From positions 186,001-250,000 of the forward strand of contig NZ_VEED01000005.1 of NCBI RefSeq assembly GCF_007678255.1: DNA of 64,000 bases, written 5' to 3'. Numbering within the stretch: the first letter of the stretch is position 1; each line of letters begins with the position of its first letter. This stretch comes from Bacillus sp. X1(2014) (lineage in GTDB: Bacteria; Bacillota; Bacilli; Bacillales_B; DSM-18226). A program made the translations under genes and the position numbers. Shown here piece by piece: positions 24,162-32,069 of this stretch. A model generated the notes under the pieces. It was not told the DNA's origin. It saw only the letters and a program-made list of their open reading frames with translations, and ran no database searches.

Positions 24162-24662
24162 ATGTCTGGCAGAAGCCATGAGGAAGGTTTAAAGGATTTA
24201 ACATTATTAGGTAATCAAGGGACTACCTATTCATTTGAGTATGCGCCTGAGGTATTGGAGGCAGTCGATAATCTTCACCCGGATCGTGATTATTTTGTAA
24301 AATTTAATTGCCCGGAGTTTACTAGTTTATGTCCGTTGACGCGCCAGCCGGATTTTGCAACGATGTATATTTCGTATGTTCCGGATAAAAAGATTGTAGA
24401 GAGCAAATCGTTGAAGCTGTATTTGTTTAGTTTCAGGAATCATGGGGATTTCCATGAGGATTGTGTCAATATCATCATGAATGATTTAATTAAGCTGCTT
24501 GACCCAAGGTATATTGAGGTTTGGGGTAAGTTCACTCCACGCGGCGGAATTTCCATTGATCCATGGTGCAATTATGGAAAGCCAGGGACCAAGTATGAAG
24601 AGATGGCCCATTTCCGTTTAATGAACCATGACATCTATCCGGAGAAAGTGGATAATCGTTAA
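24162..24662 (+). CDS. queF: NADPH-dependent 7-cyano-7-deazaguanine reductase
   Basis: QueF reduces preQ0 to preQ1 with NADPH in queuosine biosynthesis. The 166-residue length matches the single-domain Bacillus type. The active-site Cys is in [13 protein letters not shown], with the nearby Asp as acid, and the QueF motif [20 protein letters not shown] binds NADPH and substrate. AAGGAGG precedes the ATG at 24162; the longer frame from 24123 is rejected. It stands alone here, without queC, queD or queE, behind a preQ1 riboswitch. Confidence 0.96.
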   Translation: MSGRSHEEGLKDLTLLGNQGTTYSFEYAPEVLEAVDNLHPDRDYFVKFNCPEFTSLCPLTRQPDFATMYISYVPDKKIVESKSLKLYLFSFRNHGDFHEDCVNIIMNDLIKLLDPRYIEVWGKFTPRGGISIDPWCNYGKPGTKYEEMAHFRLMNHDIYPEKVDNR

Positions 24663-24669
24663 CTAGCAG

Positions 24670-24692
24670 GGCCGGGTTTCCGGCCTCTTTTT
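24670..24692 (+). terminator. Terminator of queF
   Basis: A GC-rich six-bp stem (24670-24675 with 24680-24685) followed by a T-rich run. Confidence 0.85.
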
Positions 24693-24704
24693 TATGATAA
24701 GTGT

Positions 24705-24850
24705 TAGTAAGGGACTTATAACACCAGTAAGTGGTGGTTATTCGCTAGTAAATGACGGCTATCCGCCAGTAAGTGACGGTTATTCGCCAGTAAGTGATGT
24801 CCATCCGCCAGTAAATGGCCCCATCTACCAATTAAGTACATCTTATCCGA
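24705..24850. repeat. 21-bp tandem repeat, about six copies, downstream of queF
   Basis: Units of exactly 21 bp run from 24725 to 24850, with a 20-bp partial unit before them. The core is CAGTAAGTGACGGTTATTCGC, decaying in the last two units. It lies between two terminators and codes for no gene I can support. Confidence 0.85.
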
Positions 24851-24878
24851 AAAGCCACGGAGCCTGCCGTGGCTTTTT
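24850..24878. terminator. Bidirectional terminator before 56-aa gene
   Basis: An 11-bp stem (24850-24860 with 24868-24878) with A and T tracts; ends the minus-strand small gene. Confidence 0.82.
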
Positions 24879-24888
24879 CCTGTCTGGA

Positions 24889-25059
24889 CTACCATGCGTA
24901 ATCATCATGTTCTTCTTCTTGAAAGTCATCATCATCATTTAGTCGGTTGACTAGCCACTCATCGTGAGTTATGCCGGTGAACATCATTTCATTTTGAACT
25001 TCTTCGCTATTCCATTCATCTGCCAGCATATCTCCACGAAGATTCGGATCTTTTGTCAT
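24889..25059 (-). CDS. Small acidic hypothetical protein
   Basis: A 56-residue gene has a strong GAGGAGGTGA ribosome site before its ATG. The product begins MTKDPNLRGDMLADEWNSEE and ends with an Asp/Glu-rich tail closing in DDYAW. No family is recognised; no membrane segment or signal is seen. A terminator follows directly. The good ribosome site and terminator make it likely real. Confidence 0.7.
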   Translation of the reverse strand: MTKDPNLRGDMLADEWNSEEVQNEMMFTGITHDEWLVNRLNDDDDFQEEEHDDYAW

Positions 25060-25224
25060 TATTTCTTCACCTCCTCTACTATCATTGCCAATTTTTTCGT
25101 GACTATAATAGAAAGAGAGTAAAAAATAGGTGACTCAACGATTAAATCAAGGGCCGCTCGATCCGTTTCTTTCTACAATTAGAAGTGAGCGCACTTAACA
25201 TAAGAAGAAAGCCTGGTGTAAACA

Positions 25225-26021
25225 GTGGATATTGGTGGTTTTGATATAAAGAGGAAGTTATTTTCCAATGATTTTGGTCTTAGTGTTTTTGAGGTCGTAG
25301 AAATCAAAACGGGCCGGACGTTTATCCTAAGGTTGGTTGATTTTTCGAACAAATCAACGGATTTTAAGAAGGCACAATGGAACCAATTGCAAAATGATTA
25401 CCGGTCGGTGATCTCCGATTATAGCCATTTACCGTGTATCGAACAGGCAGCTAAGGTTGATGAAGACCACTTATATTCTCTTTTTGACGGGGAAAAAGGG
25501 GGACCTTAAGTGAAAAAGGGCCACTCGGGCCTAATCAAATTCAACAGCTCATTGCTGCCCTCCGTCATCTTCACGATCATCAGATGATTCATGGGTCGAT
25601 TTCACCTGAAAACATCTGGATCACCACTCAAGGAAGAGTTATTTTATATGGGGCTGGAGAGGCAAAGGTTCTAGAAGGGAAGCCCCGCTTAGGAGCTGTT
25701 TCTGATGTACGACAATTGATTGCGGTTATCCGGTGTTTTTCAACATTAAGCGGGCCAGTATTGGAACAACTGAACCTTGAAGAACCGATGACGGCTGAGG
25801 AGTTAGAACAAATTCTATTTCGGGCGGAAAGAAAAGCAGGCATAAGTGAGGATAATAAACTGGCGGCCTTTTTTGAAAGAAAAAGCATAACTCAAAAAGC
25901 AGAAGCTGCTGAACGTGAACGTAGAAAAGCGGAAAAGAGCAAGCATAGAAGAGGCAACAAGATGATCATTGGCGGCGTCATTGCAGCCATGCTGTTCCTT
26001 GTTGTTTATTGTCTATTTTAA
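25225..26021 (+). pseudogene. Frameshifted tail-anchored protein-kinase-like (pseudokinase) gene
   Basis: Two frames together encode one ~265-residue kinase-like protein. Part one (25225-25509, GTG start) is an N-lobe-like region ending LFDGEK. The frame shifts by one base at a run of five A and five G (25493-25502). Part two continues GTLSEKGPLGPN and contains a catalytic-loop-like MIHGSISPENIW. The HRD Asp is Ser, DFG is replaced by YGAG, and no N-lobe Lys is evident, so it would be catalytically dead even if intact. The C-terminus is a single membrane anchor (MIIGGVIAAMLFLVVY). The shift may be a true mutation, a sequencing error in the homopolymer, or slippage. Confidence 0.7.
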
Positions 26022-26026
26022 AGAAA

Positions 26027-26057
26027 AAATGCGGTTCATCCGAGATGAACCGCATTT
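26027..26057. terminator. Bidirectional terminator after kinase-like gene
   Basis: A perfect 14-bp stem (26027-26040 with 26044-26057) with A and T tracts, between convergent genes. Confidence 0.9.
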
Positions 26058-26106
26058 GTATGTTTTGATAAAAATTTCGTTTCCTCTAAAGGGACTTTTC
26101 CGCCAC

Positions 26107-26325
26107 TTAAACTAGTTCATAATCAGTCACGCTGCGGTCGACAACTCTCGCACCTTTGGAAGAGACAAATTTGCCACTGCTTGTAGTGAAAACTTCAGAG
26201 GCAATGATCTGTCCCATCGATAGCTTTACGACTTCTTCATCAATTGGTTCTTTGGGATTTTCAATCGTCACACGTGCCGTCTTTCCAAGCTCCGTAGCAA
26301 ATTGTAATTCTAATGTTTTTGCCAT
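26107..26325 (-). CDS. DUF2922 family small protein
   Basis: The 72-residue protein (begins MAKTLELQFATELGK) belongs to the DUF2922 family. It is about 80% identical by eye to the paralogue at 41030-41248. Function is unknown. It follows a DUF1659 gene with a 39-base gap and a good ribosome site, forming a two-gene unit. Unlike the paralogous set, no YvrJ gene follows. Confidence 0.85.
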   Translation of the reverse strand: MAKTLELQFATELGKTARVTIENPKEPIDEEVVKLSMGQIIASEVFTTSSGKFVSSKGARVVDRSVTDYELV

Positions 26326-26364
26326 ATTCGTTCACCTCCGTTCTCACCTAAAATTCCTATCCTA

Positions 26365-26583
26365 CTAAGCGATGATCTCAGAACTGTCATTTCGCTCTAC
26401 TTTGTTTAGCATGTCATTACACAAAACGGAAATGGCTAATGCTGCTTGAAATATCTGATCTGTTGTCGCATCTTTTTTGACATTGCTAAACGTTTTGGCG
26501 CGCAGGATTGGTTCGCCATCCTCGTCCATGCCTCCTTCAAACACTAAGCGAAGCTTCGTCCCTTCTAAAAGTGATTGTGCCAT
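26365..26583 (-). CDS. DUF1659 family small protein
   Basis: This 72-residue protein (begins MAQSLLEGTKLRLVFEGG, ends DSSEIIA) is of the DUF1659 family and has a close paralogue at 41287-41505. GAAAGGAGGTGA precedes its ATG. About 60 bases upstream are also conserved between the two loci, including CCATGTCCTTTT and CTATATAGAAGG, which suggests a shared promoter. No function is known for the family. Confidence 0.85.
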   Translation of the reverse strand: MAQSLLEGTKLRLVFEGGMDEDGEPILRAKTFSNVKKDATTDQIFQAALAISVLCNDMLNKVERNDSSEIIA

Positions 26584-26738
26584 CGTTCCTCACCTCCTTT
26601 CACCTTCTATATAGAAAAAAGTAGGTTAAAAGGACATGGTGGGAAAAAATAAATGGCTGCTTAAAAATTTTGTAGATATTTGTTTGATTAATACTCATTG
26701 ACATTATTGAAAATTTTAATTATTCTAAAATTAAGTTA

Positions 26739-26753
26739 ATGTAAGCGCTTTAT
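26739..26753 (+). promoter_or_regulatory. Possible cre site upstream of the frl-type locus
   Basis: ATGTAAGCGCTTTAT matches the CcpA cre consensus at all but one conserved position. It would place the catabolic locus under carbon catabolite control. Confidence 0.5.
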
Positions 26754-26801
26754 TTAATTCCAATTCTCTATCTTCCAGGAATATTGGTTTTCATCTTATT
26801 C

Positions 26802-26821
26802 AAAATGGTATATACCATTTT
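26802..26821 (+). promoter_or_regulatory. GntR operator 1 (20-bp perfect palindrome)
   Basis: AAAATGGTATATACCATTTT is a perfect palindrome 85 bases before the regulator gene. Its core TGGTATATACCA recurs at 27676 and 31992. The NagR/FrlR class of GntR regulators binds such sites. Confidence 0.85.
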
Positions 26822-26905
26822 GGAAACAAGAATTTACAAAAGAAGCAGAAATACGATAATCTTTATATAAGAGTTTGAATTTCTGCATAAACAGGAGATT
26901 TAGAG

Positions 26906-27643
26906 ATGAGTAGAATGATAAGTGATGATGAGGCAGTTCCTTTTTACAAACAATTAAAGAATCAAATTCTAGAGGAGATCAAGAGCGGTAAACTTAAGCA
27001 TGGTGATAAGCTTCCTTCGGAACGCGAATTGGCTGAGCAGTTTCAAATCAGCCGGATGACTGCAAGACATACCCTGTCGATTCTGGAAAGGGAAGGTGTA
27101 GTGGAACGGCGTGTTGGTGCAGGAACCTTTATTAATTATAAAAAAATTGAAATGGATTTTGTCACATTTAACAGTTTCACTAAAAACATGCTAAGTAAGG
27201 GATTAATCCCAAGTACACAGATTTTGTCCATACGTAAAATCGAAGCTAATGCAAATCTTGCCCAAAAACTAAAGCTGGAGTTGGGTGAAGGGATGATTGT
27301 TATTAAGAGGCTTCGACTTGTTGACGAAACTCCAATTTCGATTGAAGAGTCGTTTCTGCCTGAAAAACTTTGCCCGGGGCTAGATGAAATGATTACCGAC
27401 AATGATTCCCTGTATGAAATTTTAGAGAGAGAGTACGGAATTGTACTGGTCATGGCAAAAGAATATATGCAGGTGACCTTGTCGGATGAAGGTGAAAGTA
27501 AATTGTTAAAAGTACGTGTGGAGAGTCCGTGTATTCTACAAGAATCGGTTGCATTTGATAAAAATGATAAGGAAATAGAATTCTCATCATCGTTGACAAG
27601 AAGCGATATTGTGAAATTTTATTCGGAATTAAAACTGAAATGA
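26906..27643 (+). CDS. frlR: GntR/HutC-family regulator of the fructosamine locus (FrlR-like)
   Basis: This 245-residue regulator has a winged helix at 10-75 (VPFYKQLKNQILEEIKSG, then LPSERELAEQFQISRMTARH) and a UTRA effector domain at about 95-235, as in FrlR and NagR. It starts at ATG behind AGGAGATTTAGAG. The palindrome TGGTATATACCA lies before this gene, before the kinase gene and before the epimerase gene, so it probably represses all three units and itself. A phosphorylated fructosamine is a likely inducer, by analogy with related regulators. Confidence 0.85.
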   Translation: MSRMISDDEAVPFYKQLKNQILEEIKSGKLKHGDKLPSERELAEQFQISRMTARHTLSILEREGVVERRVGAGTFINYKKIEMDFVTFNSFTKNMLSKGLIPSTQILSIRKIEANANLAQKLKLELGEGMIVIKRLRLVDETPISIEESFLPEKLCPGLDEMITDNDSLYEILEREYGIVLVMAKEYMQVTLSDEGESKLLKVRVESPCILQESVAFDKNDKEIEFSSSLTRSDIVKFYSELKLK

Positions 27644-27667
27644 GAAAAATCATTTCAGTTCCTTTTT
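27633..27667 (+). terminator. Terminator of the regulator gene
   Basis: An 11-bp stem (27633-27643 with 27650-27660) that includes the stop codon, followed by a T tract. Confidence 0.82.
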
Positions 27668-27675
27668 AGAACAAA

Positions 27676-27687
27676 TGGTATATACCA
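27676..27687 (+). promoter_or_regulatory. GntR operator 2, upstream of kinase gene
   Basis: A second TGGTATATACCA core lies 25 bases before the kinase start, between the regulator terminator and the ribosome site. Confidence 0.85.
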
Positions 27688-27711
27688 AATTGATTGTAAG
27701 GAGGTTTTTTC

Positions 27712-28554
27712 ATGAAGGTAATCGGCGTTGGTGATAATGTGGTGGATAAATATATGTATAAAAAAACAATGTATCCAGGCGGAAATGCGCTGAATTTCAG
27801 TGTTTATGCTAAGCAGTTAGGGATTGATGCAGCCTATCTGGGGGTTTTCGGCAATGATCGGGCCGGGGAGCATATTATTGCTACCTTAAAAAGGTTGGAT
27901 ATCGATATTTCTCATTGCCGGCAGCATGAAGGTGAGAATGGCTTCGCGGCTGTAGATTTAGTGGATGGTGACCGTGTGTTCATCGGCGGGAATGGGGGCG
28001 GTGTTCAAATCGACCATCCGATTGTCCTTAGCCTAGAAGACCTGGAATATATTAAAAGCTTTGATATTGCACATAGCAGTATCTATAGTGATATGGATTC
28101 AGAGTTACATAAATTAAAAGAATTTGGCATTCTAGTATCCTATGATTTTTCAAGTGATTATACGGATGCATTACTTAAGAAGAATTGTAAGTATATTGAC
28201 ATAAGTCTGTTAAGCTGTGGCCAATTGGCCGACGAGGAAGCAGCGAATCTATTAAAACGTGTTCATTCCTACGGGAGTAAATTAGTGCTGGGCACGATGG
28301 GCTCACGCGGCTCGATGGTGTATGACGGACAATCCTTTTACCGCCAGGAACCACACTTTGTTCAGCCGGTTGATACGCTAGGTGCCGGTGATTCCTTTTT
28401 TACCGCATTTATCTTACATTATCTTTCTGGGAAAAAGGAAAACCCTGATATTCAGGAAGGCTTCCTTTTAAAAAACAGCATGGAGGAAGGGGCGAAGTTT
28501 GCGGCAAAAACATGTCTTGTTGATGGTGCCTTTGGTCATGGAATTCCCTTCTAA
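27712..28554 (+). CDS. frlD: Fructosamine 6-kinase, PfkB family (FrlD-like)
   Basis: The 280-residue kinase resembles FrlD, which phosphorylates fructoselysine and other Amadori products at O6. Shared features are GDNVVDKYM and YPGGNALNFSVYAKQLG at the N-terminus, DISHC, GDRVFIGGNGGG, DFSSDYTDAL and the catalytic DTLGAGDSF with D227 as base. The closing region FAAKTCLVDGAFGHG also matches FrlD. AAGGAGG precedes the ATG. It leads the operon with the binding protein and two permeases. Confidence 0.87.
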   Translation: MKVIGVGDNVVDKYMYKKTMYPGGNALNFSVYAKQLGIDAAYLGVFGNDRAGEHIIATLKRLDIDISHCRQHEGENGFAAVDLVDGDRVFIGGNGGGVQIDHPIVLSLEDLEYIKSFDIAHSSIYSDMDSELHKLKEFGILVSYDFSSDYTDALLKKNCKYIDISLLSCGQLADEEAANLLKRVHSYGSKLVLGTMGSRGSMVYDGQSFYRQEPHFVQPVDTLGAGDSFFTAFILHYLSGKKENPDIQEGFLLKNSMEEGAKFAAKTCLVDGAFGHGIPF

Positions 28555-28645
28555 TTTCTTAAGGCATTGAAATAATAGAAGGTTTGGGAGGTGAGAGGAG
28601 TCTAGTTTGTTTAAGTTGATGAAAAAAATAAGGAGGGTCTAAGAA

Positions 28646-29938
28646 ATGAGAACGAAAATAAATGTATTATTTGCAGTACTGTTGGTGTTCGCGCTCGTCC
28701 TGACGGGTTGCTCCAGTTCTTCTTCCACTAATGAAGAGTCGGGGAAGGTTGTTTTAAAGTTTTTGCATAAGTGGCCACAGCCAGAATACGCTCCTTATTT
28801 TGAAGAAGTGGTCAAGGCATTTGAAAAGGAAAACCCAGATATCAAGATTAAAATGGAAGCGATTGCAGATGAGCCAATTAAAGACAAACTCCGTGTGATC
28901 CTAGGCGGTAACGAAGTTCCGGACGTTATGTTTTCGTGGTCTGGTGAATTCGCTAGAAAATTCGTCCGTGCGGATGCAGCGTTAGATTTAACTCCATACT
29001 TAAATGAAGATCCTGCTTGGAAAGACAGTTTTATTCCAGCATCGCTTCAGCCTTTCTCATCCGATGGAAAAAATTACGGTATCCCTCTACGTTTTAATGG
29101 TAAATTCTTTGTTTACAATAAGAAGATTTTTGATAAATATTCACTACAAGCACCAACAACTTGGGATGAATTTATCACAGTGTTAGACACCTTGAAAAAA
29201 GGCGGAGAAACGCCAATTATTCTTGGAAATCAAAGCCCATGGGCAGCCATCCATTACTTAACAGGCTTAAACCAAAAAATGGTGGCACAAGATGTGAGGA
29301 TGAAAGACTATAATCCTAAATCAGGTGAGTTCACAGATCCTGGTTATGTTACCGCTATGCAATTGTTAGCTGACCTCAATAAAAAGGGTTATTTTATGAA
29401 GAATGCTAACTCTAGTTCTCATGATATGGCTAATCAATTATTTGCAGCTGGCAAGGGAGCCATCATCTATGTGGAATTAGAAGAGTTCCAAACAATCGAG
29501 AATAATATGAAAGGAAACTGGGGCTTCTTCCCAATGCCATCCATTGCAGATGGTAAGGGGAGTCAAAATTTCATCACTGGAGCACCAGATGGATTTATCG
29601 TTTCTTCCAAATCCAAACATCCGAAAGAAGCCATTAAATTCTTGAAGTTTTTAACTAGTAAAGATAACGCTTTAAAGCTTGTGAAACAAATTGGCTGGCC
29701 AAGTCCGATTGACGGAGCAACAAATCCAGATACTGCCCTGAAGGAGGTAGCTGAAGGTGTTGAAGTCATGAAGAAGGCAGAAGGTATGGCCGAGTGGCTT
29801 GACACAGATGTCCATGCAAAAGTAGCGGATGTATATCTATCTAATATCCAGCTATTGCTTGATGGTTCTAAATCACCAGAAGAAATTATTAAAGAAGTTC
29901 AAGCTGTAGCGAAGCAAGTACAAAGTGAAGTGGAATAA
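28646..29938 (+). CDS. frlO: ABC transporter substrate-binding lipoprotein (FrlO-like)
   Basis: This 430-residue family 1 solute-binding protein has a lipoprotein signal with lipobox LTGC (Cys about 22) and a Ser-rich linker. The body shows KFLHKWPQPEYAPYFEEVV, DVMFSWSGEF and a C-terminal DKNALKLVKQ-like helix pattern of sugar-binding proteins. It is expected to capture fructosamines outside the membrane and deliver them to the two downstream permeases. AAGGAGGGTCTAAGAA precedes the ATG. A repeat-filled gap of 163 bases separates it from the first permease. Confidence 0.87.
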   Translation: MRTKINVLFAVLLVFALVLTGCSSSSSTNEESGKVVLKFLHKWPQPEYAPYFEEVVKAFEKENPDIKIKMEAIADEPIKDKLRVILGGNEVPDVMFSWSGEFARKFVRADAALDLTPYLNEDPAWKDSFIPASLQPFSSDGKNYGIPLRFNGKFFVYNKKIFDKYSLQAPTTWDEFITVLDTLKKGGETPIILGNQSPWAAIHYLTGLNQKMVAQDVRMKDYNPKSGEFTDPGYVTAMQLLADLNKKGYFMKNANSSSHDMANQLFAAGKGAIIYVELEEFQTIENNMKGNWGFFPMPSIADGKGSQNFITGAPDGFIVSSKSKHPKEAIKFLKFLTSKDNALKLVKQIGWPSPIDGATNPDTALKEVAEGVEVMKKAEGMAEWLDTDVHAKVADVYLSNIQLLLDGSKSPEEIIKEVQAVAKQVQSEVE

Positions 29939-30030
29939 GAAAAGCGAAAGCGCCCGTTTATCGAAGCCCACTAGCCGCTGGGAGCTAGACAAATAAGAAA
30001 AGCGGAAGCTAGACAGTAATCTAAGTGAAA
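29938..30030 (-). repeat. Degraded composite repeat, inverted orientation
   Basis: Read on the minus strand, this segment contains TTACTGTCTAGCTTCCGC, GCGGCTAGTG and a GGGCGCTTTCGCTTTTCTT end. These match the ends and left arm of the elements at 41901 and 63077, but the middle is missing. It lies between the binding-protein and permease genes. Confidence 0.7.
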
Positions 30031-30101
30031 TCATGCAATACTTTATAAACGAGTAGGGTAGGCAGGCACTGCTTACCCCCTCCTAGGAGGAAGTTGGGGA
30101 T

Positions 30102-30989
30102 ATGACAAAAACATTTCGAAACAGCCGAACCGCCATACTATTTATTTTGCCAGCACTCCTTTTCATCCTGTTTTTTGTGTTTTTGCCGATTGTGTTAAAC
30201 CTGTATAACAGTTTGTTTCGGTGGAATTCCTTCGATGCGGGAAGAGTTTTTGTTGGCTTCGAGTATTATGGCCGATTGTTTAAGGATCCAGTCTTTTTTA
30301 CCGCATTAAAAAATAATTCTCTATATGCCATTATTTCGTTGGTGTTTCAGGTAGGTCTTGGCTTAATCATAGCCGCCGTTTTAGAAGATAAGTTGATTAG
30401 AAAGTTTCAGCCCTTTTTCCGAACTGTCTTTTTTATCCCTTCAGTTATCTCGATCGCAGTGGTTGGTTTGTTATGGCAGCTTCTCTATAATCCAGAAGTG
30501 GGTTTAGTTAACGGGGTATTAAACGCAATGGGCCAATCGGAATGGGCCATGTCTTGGCTGGGTGACAGTAAAACAGCCATTTATGCTGTAGTTGCTGTTT
30601 CGCAATGGCAATACACCGGTTATATGGTGATGTTATTCTTACTCGCGATGCAAAAAATTCCTTTTGAATATTATGAAGCGTCAATGATTGATGGTGCTTC
30701 TAAGATAAAAACATTCTTTTTTATCACCTTGCCGCAGATGAAGGAGATGATCCTTGTCGGTACGGTAATCACCGTAATTGGTGCATTCAAAGTATTCGAC
30801 GAAGTCTATGTTATGACAAATGGTGGACCAGGCCGTTCTACGGAAGTGTTAGGAACCATGCTCTACCGATCAGCCTTCCGAAATGATGAAATGGGCTATG
30901 CTTCCACAATCGGAACAATTATTTTTGTCATAACCCTTACCCTTTCCTTAATTCAGTTGAAAATAGGCAAATCCGGAGAGGAGGCTTAA
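30102..30989 (+). CDS. frlN: ABC transporter permease (FrlN-like)
   Basis: The 295-residue MalF-type permease has about six helices and an EAA loop YYEASMIDGASKIKTFFFIT, followed by the MTNGGPGRSTE motif. ATG lies after AGGAGG and GTTGGGGAT. Three bases separate its stop from the next permease start. It should form the transport channel with that partner. No ATPase gene is present in the locus. Confidence 0.9.
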   Translation: MTKTFRNSRTAILFILPALLFILFFVFLPIVLNLYNSLFRWNSFDAGRVFVGFEYYGRLFKDPVFFTALKNNSLYAIISLVFQVGLGLIIAAVLEDKLIRKFQPFFRTVFFIPSVISIAVVGLLWQLLYNPEVGLVNGVLNAMGQSEWAMSWLGDSKTAIYAVVAVSQWQYTGYMVMLFLLAMQKIPFEYYEASMIDGASKIKTFFFITLPQMKEMILVGTVITVIGAFKVFDEVYVMTNGGPGRSTEVLGTMLYRSAFRNDEMGYASTIGTIIFVITLTLSLIQLKIGKSGEEA

Positions 30990-30992
30990 CCA

Positions 30993-31895
30993 ATGGCAAA
31001 TCATACAAACCCAGTGGTAAAGACAAATCAGATCAAAGAAATCGGGACAGGAAGTTCCAAGCTGACGCTGAAAGTTAAGAATCGAATTTTTCAATCGGTT
31101 GTGCTTGTGTGGTTTATTCTCTTTGCTTTGGTCATCATTTATCCAATTCTGTGGCTCGGCTTGAGCGGATTAAAATCTAATGCTGACTTTTTCTTAAATA
31201 CTTGGAAGTTGCCGCAGGAATGGCTTTGGAGTAATTACCGGGCGGCCTGGGATGCCGGGATTGGCCAATTTTTTCTAAATAGTGTGTTCATTACGGTGGT
31301 ATCGGTCGTAACGGTATTACTATTCGGATCAATGGCAGCTTTTGGGCTGAGCCGCTTTCAGTTTAAGGGGCAAAACATTTTTCTTGTTATAATCCTAAGC
31401 GGTTTGATGCTTGCGCCCCAGGTCAGCTTAATTCCGCTTTACAAATTATTGCAGGCGGTTGGTCTTTATAATACCTACTGGGCGTTAATTCTCCCGTATG
31501 TTGCTTTCCAATTGCCATTTGCGATTTTCTTAATGCGCTCTTATTTCCTGTCGATCTCTAAAGAACTGGAGGAGTCGGCGATTATTGATGGGTGTAATAT
31601 CTTGCAAGTCTATTGGCATATTATTGTACCGCTGGGTAAACCGATCATTGCCTCGTGTGCTTTATTAGCTGGGATGAACGTCTGGAATGAATTTATGTTT
31701 GCCCTAGTATTTGTGGAAGATTCTGCGCTGCGGACGATTCCTGTAGGTCTAATGAATTTGCGAAGCCAGTTGAATACGAACTTTGGAATCCAATTGGCTG
31801 GATTAGCGATTTCGGCACTGCCAATGATTATCTCGTACATCGTTTTCCAAAAGCAATTTGTCCGTGGTCTCTCAGCTGGAAGTGTAAAAGGCTAA
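30993..31895 (+). CDS. frlM: ABC transporter permease (FrlM-like)
   Basis: This is the 300-residue MalG-type partner. It has a hydrophilic N-terminal ~30 residues, six helices, the EAA loop ELEESAIIDGCNILQVYWH and the usual FVRGLSAGSVKG C-terminus. GAGAGGAGG precedes the ATG. It ends the importer operon; a hairpin follows. Like the first importer in the window it needs an ATPase encoded elsewhere, presumably MsmX, which serves FrlONM in B. subtilis. Confidence 0.9.
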   Translation: MANHTNPVVKTNQIKEIGTGSSKLTLKVKNRIFQSVVLVWFILFALVIIYPILWLGLSGLKSNADFFLNTWKLPQEWLWSNYRAAWDAGIGQFFLNSVFITVVSVVTVLLFGSMAAFGLSRFQFKGQNIFLVIILSGLMLAPQVSLIPLYKLLQAVGLYNTYWALILPYVAFQLPFAIFLMRSYFLSISKELEESAIIDGCNILQVYWHIIVPLGKPIIASCALLAGMNVWNEFMFALVFVEDSALRTIPVGLMNLRSQLNTNFGIQLAGLAISALPMIISYIVFQKQFVRGLSAGSVKG

Positions 31896-31921
31896 TCAAT
31901 CTGGAATGTACCCGAGTGAGG

Positions 31922-31958
31922 ATGGAATAGGATAGGGGTGGTCACTTTCCTATTCCAT
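31922..31958 (+). terminator. Hairpin after importer operon
   Basis: An 11-bp stem (31922-31932 with 31948-31958) follows the permease stop. The T tract is weak. Confidence 0.6.
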
Positions 31959-31990
31959 GTTCATTCACTTGATTTCTTATGTCGGTTTAA

Positions 31991-32004
31991 ATGGTATATA
32001 CCAT
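31991..32004 (+). promoter_or_regulatory. GntR operator 3, upstream of epimerase gene
   Basis: ATGGTATATACCAT is the third copy of the palindrome. It marks a separate promoter for the epimerase-MFS-deglycase unit. Confidence 0.85.
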
Positions 32005-32069
32005 ATGTTTTTTTATCATATCTACATGTAGTGCATTTGTATAAATCTTCACTGAACAGGAGGGATTGG

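Noticed and set aside
24694..24942. 82-codon frame downstream of queF
   Set aside because: It lies inside the 21-bp minisatellite and crosses a terminator; its apparent repeats come from the DNA repeat.
31938..32069. Longer N-terminus for the FrlC-like epimerase
   Set aside because: It would start before the GntR operator and lacks a ribosome site; ATG 32070 has CAGGAGGG and aligns with FrlC.
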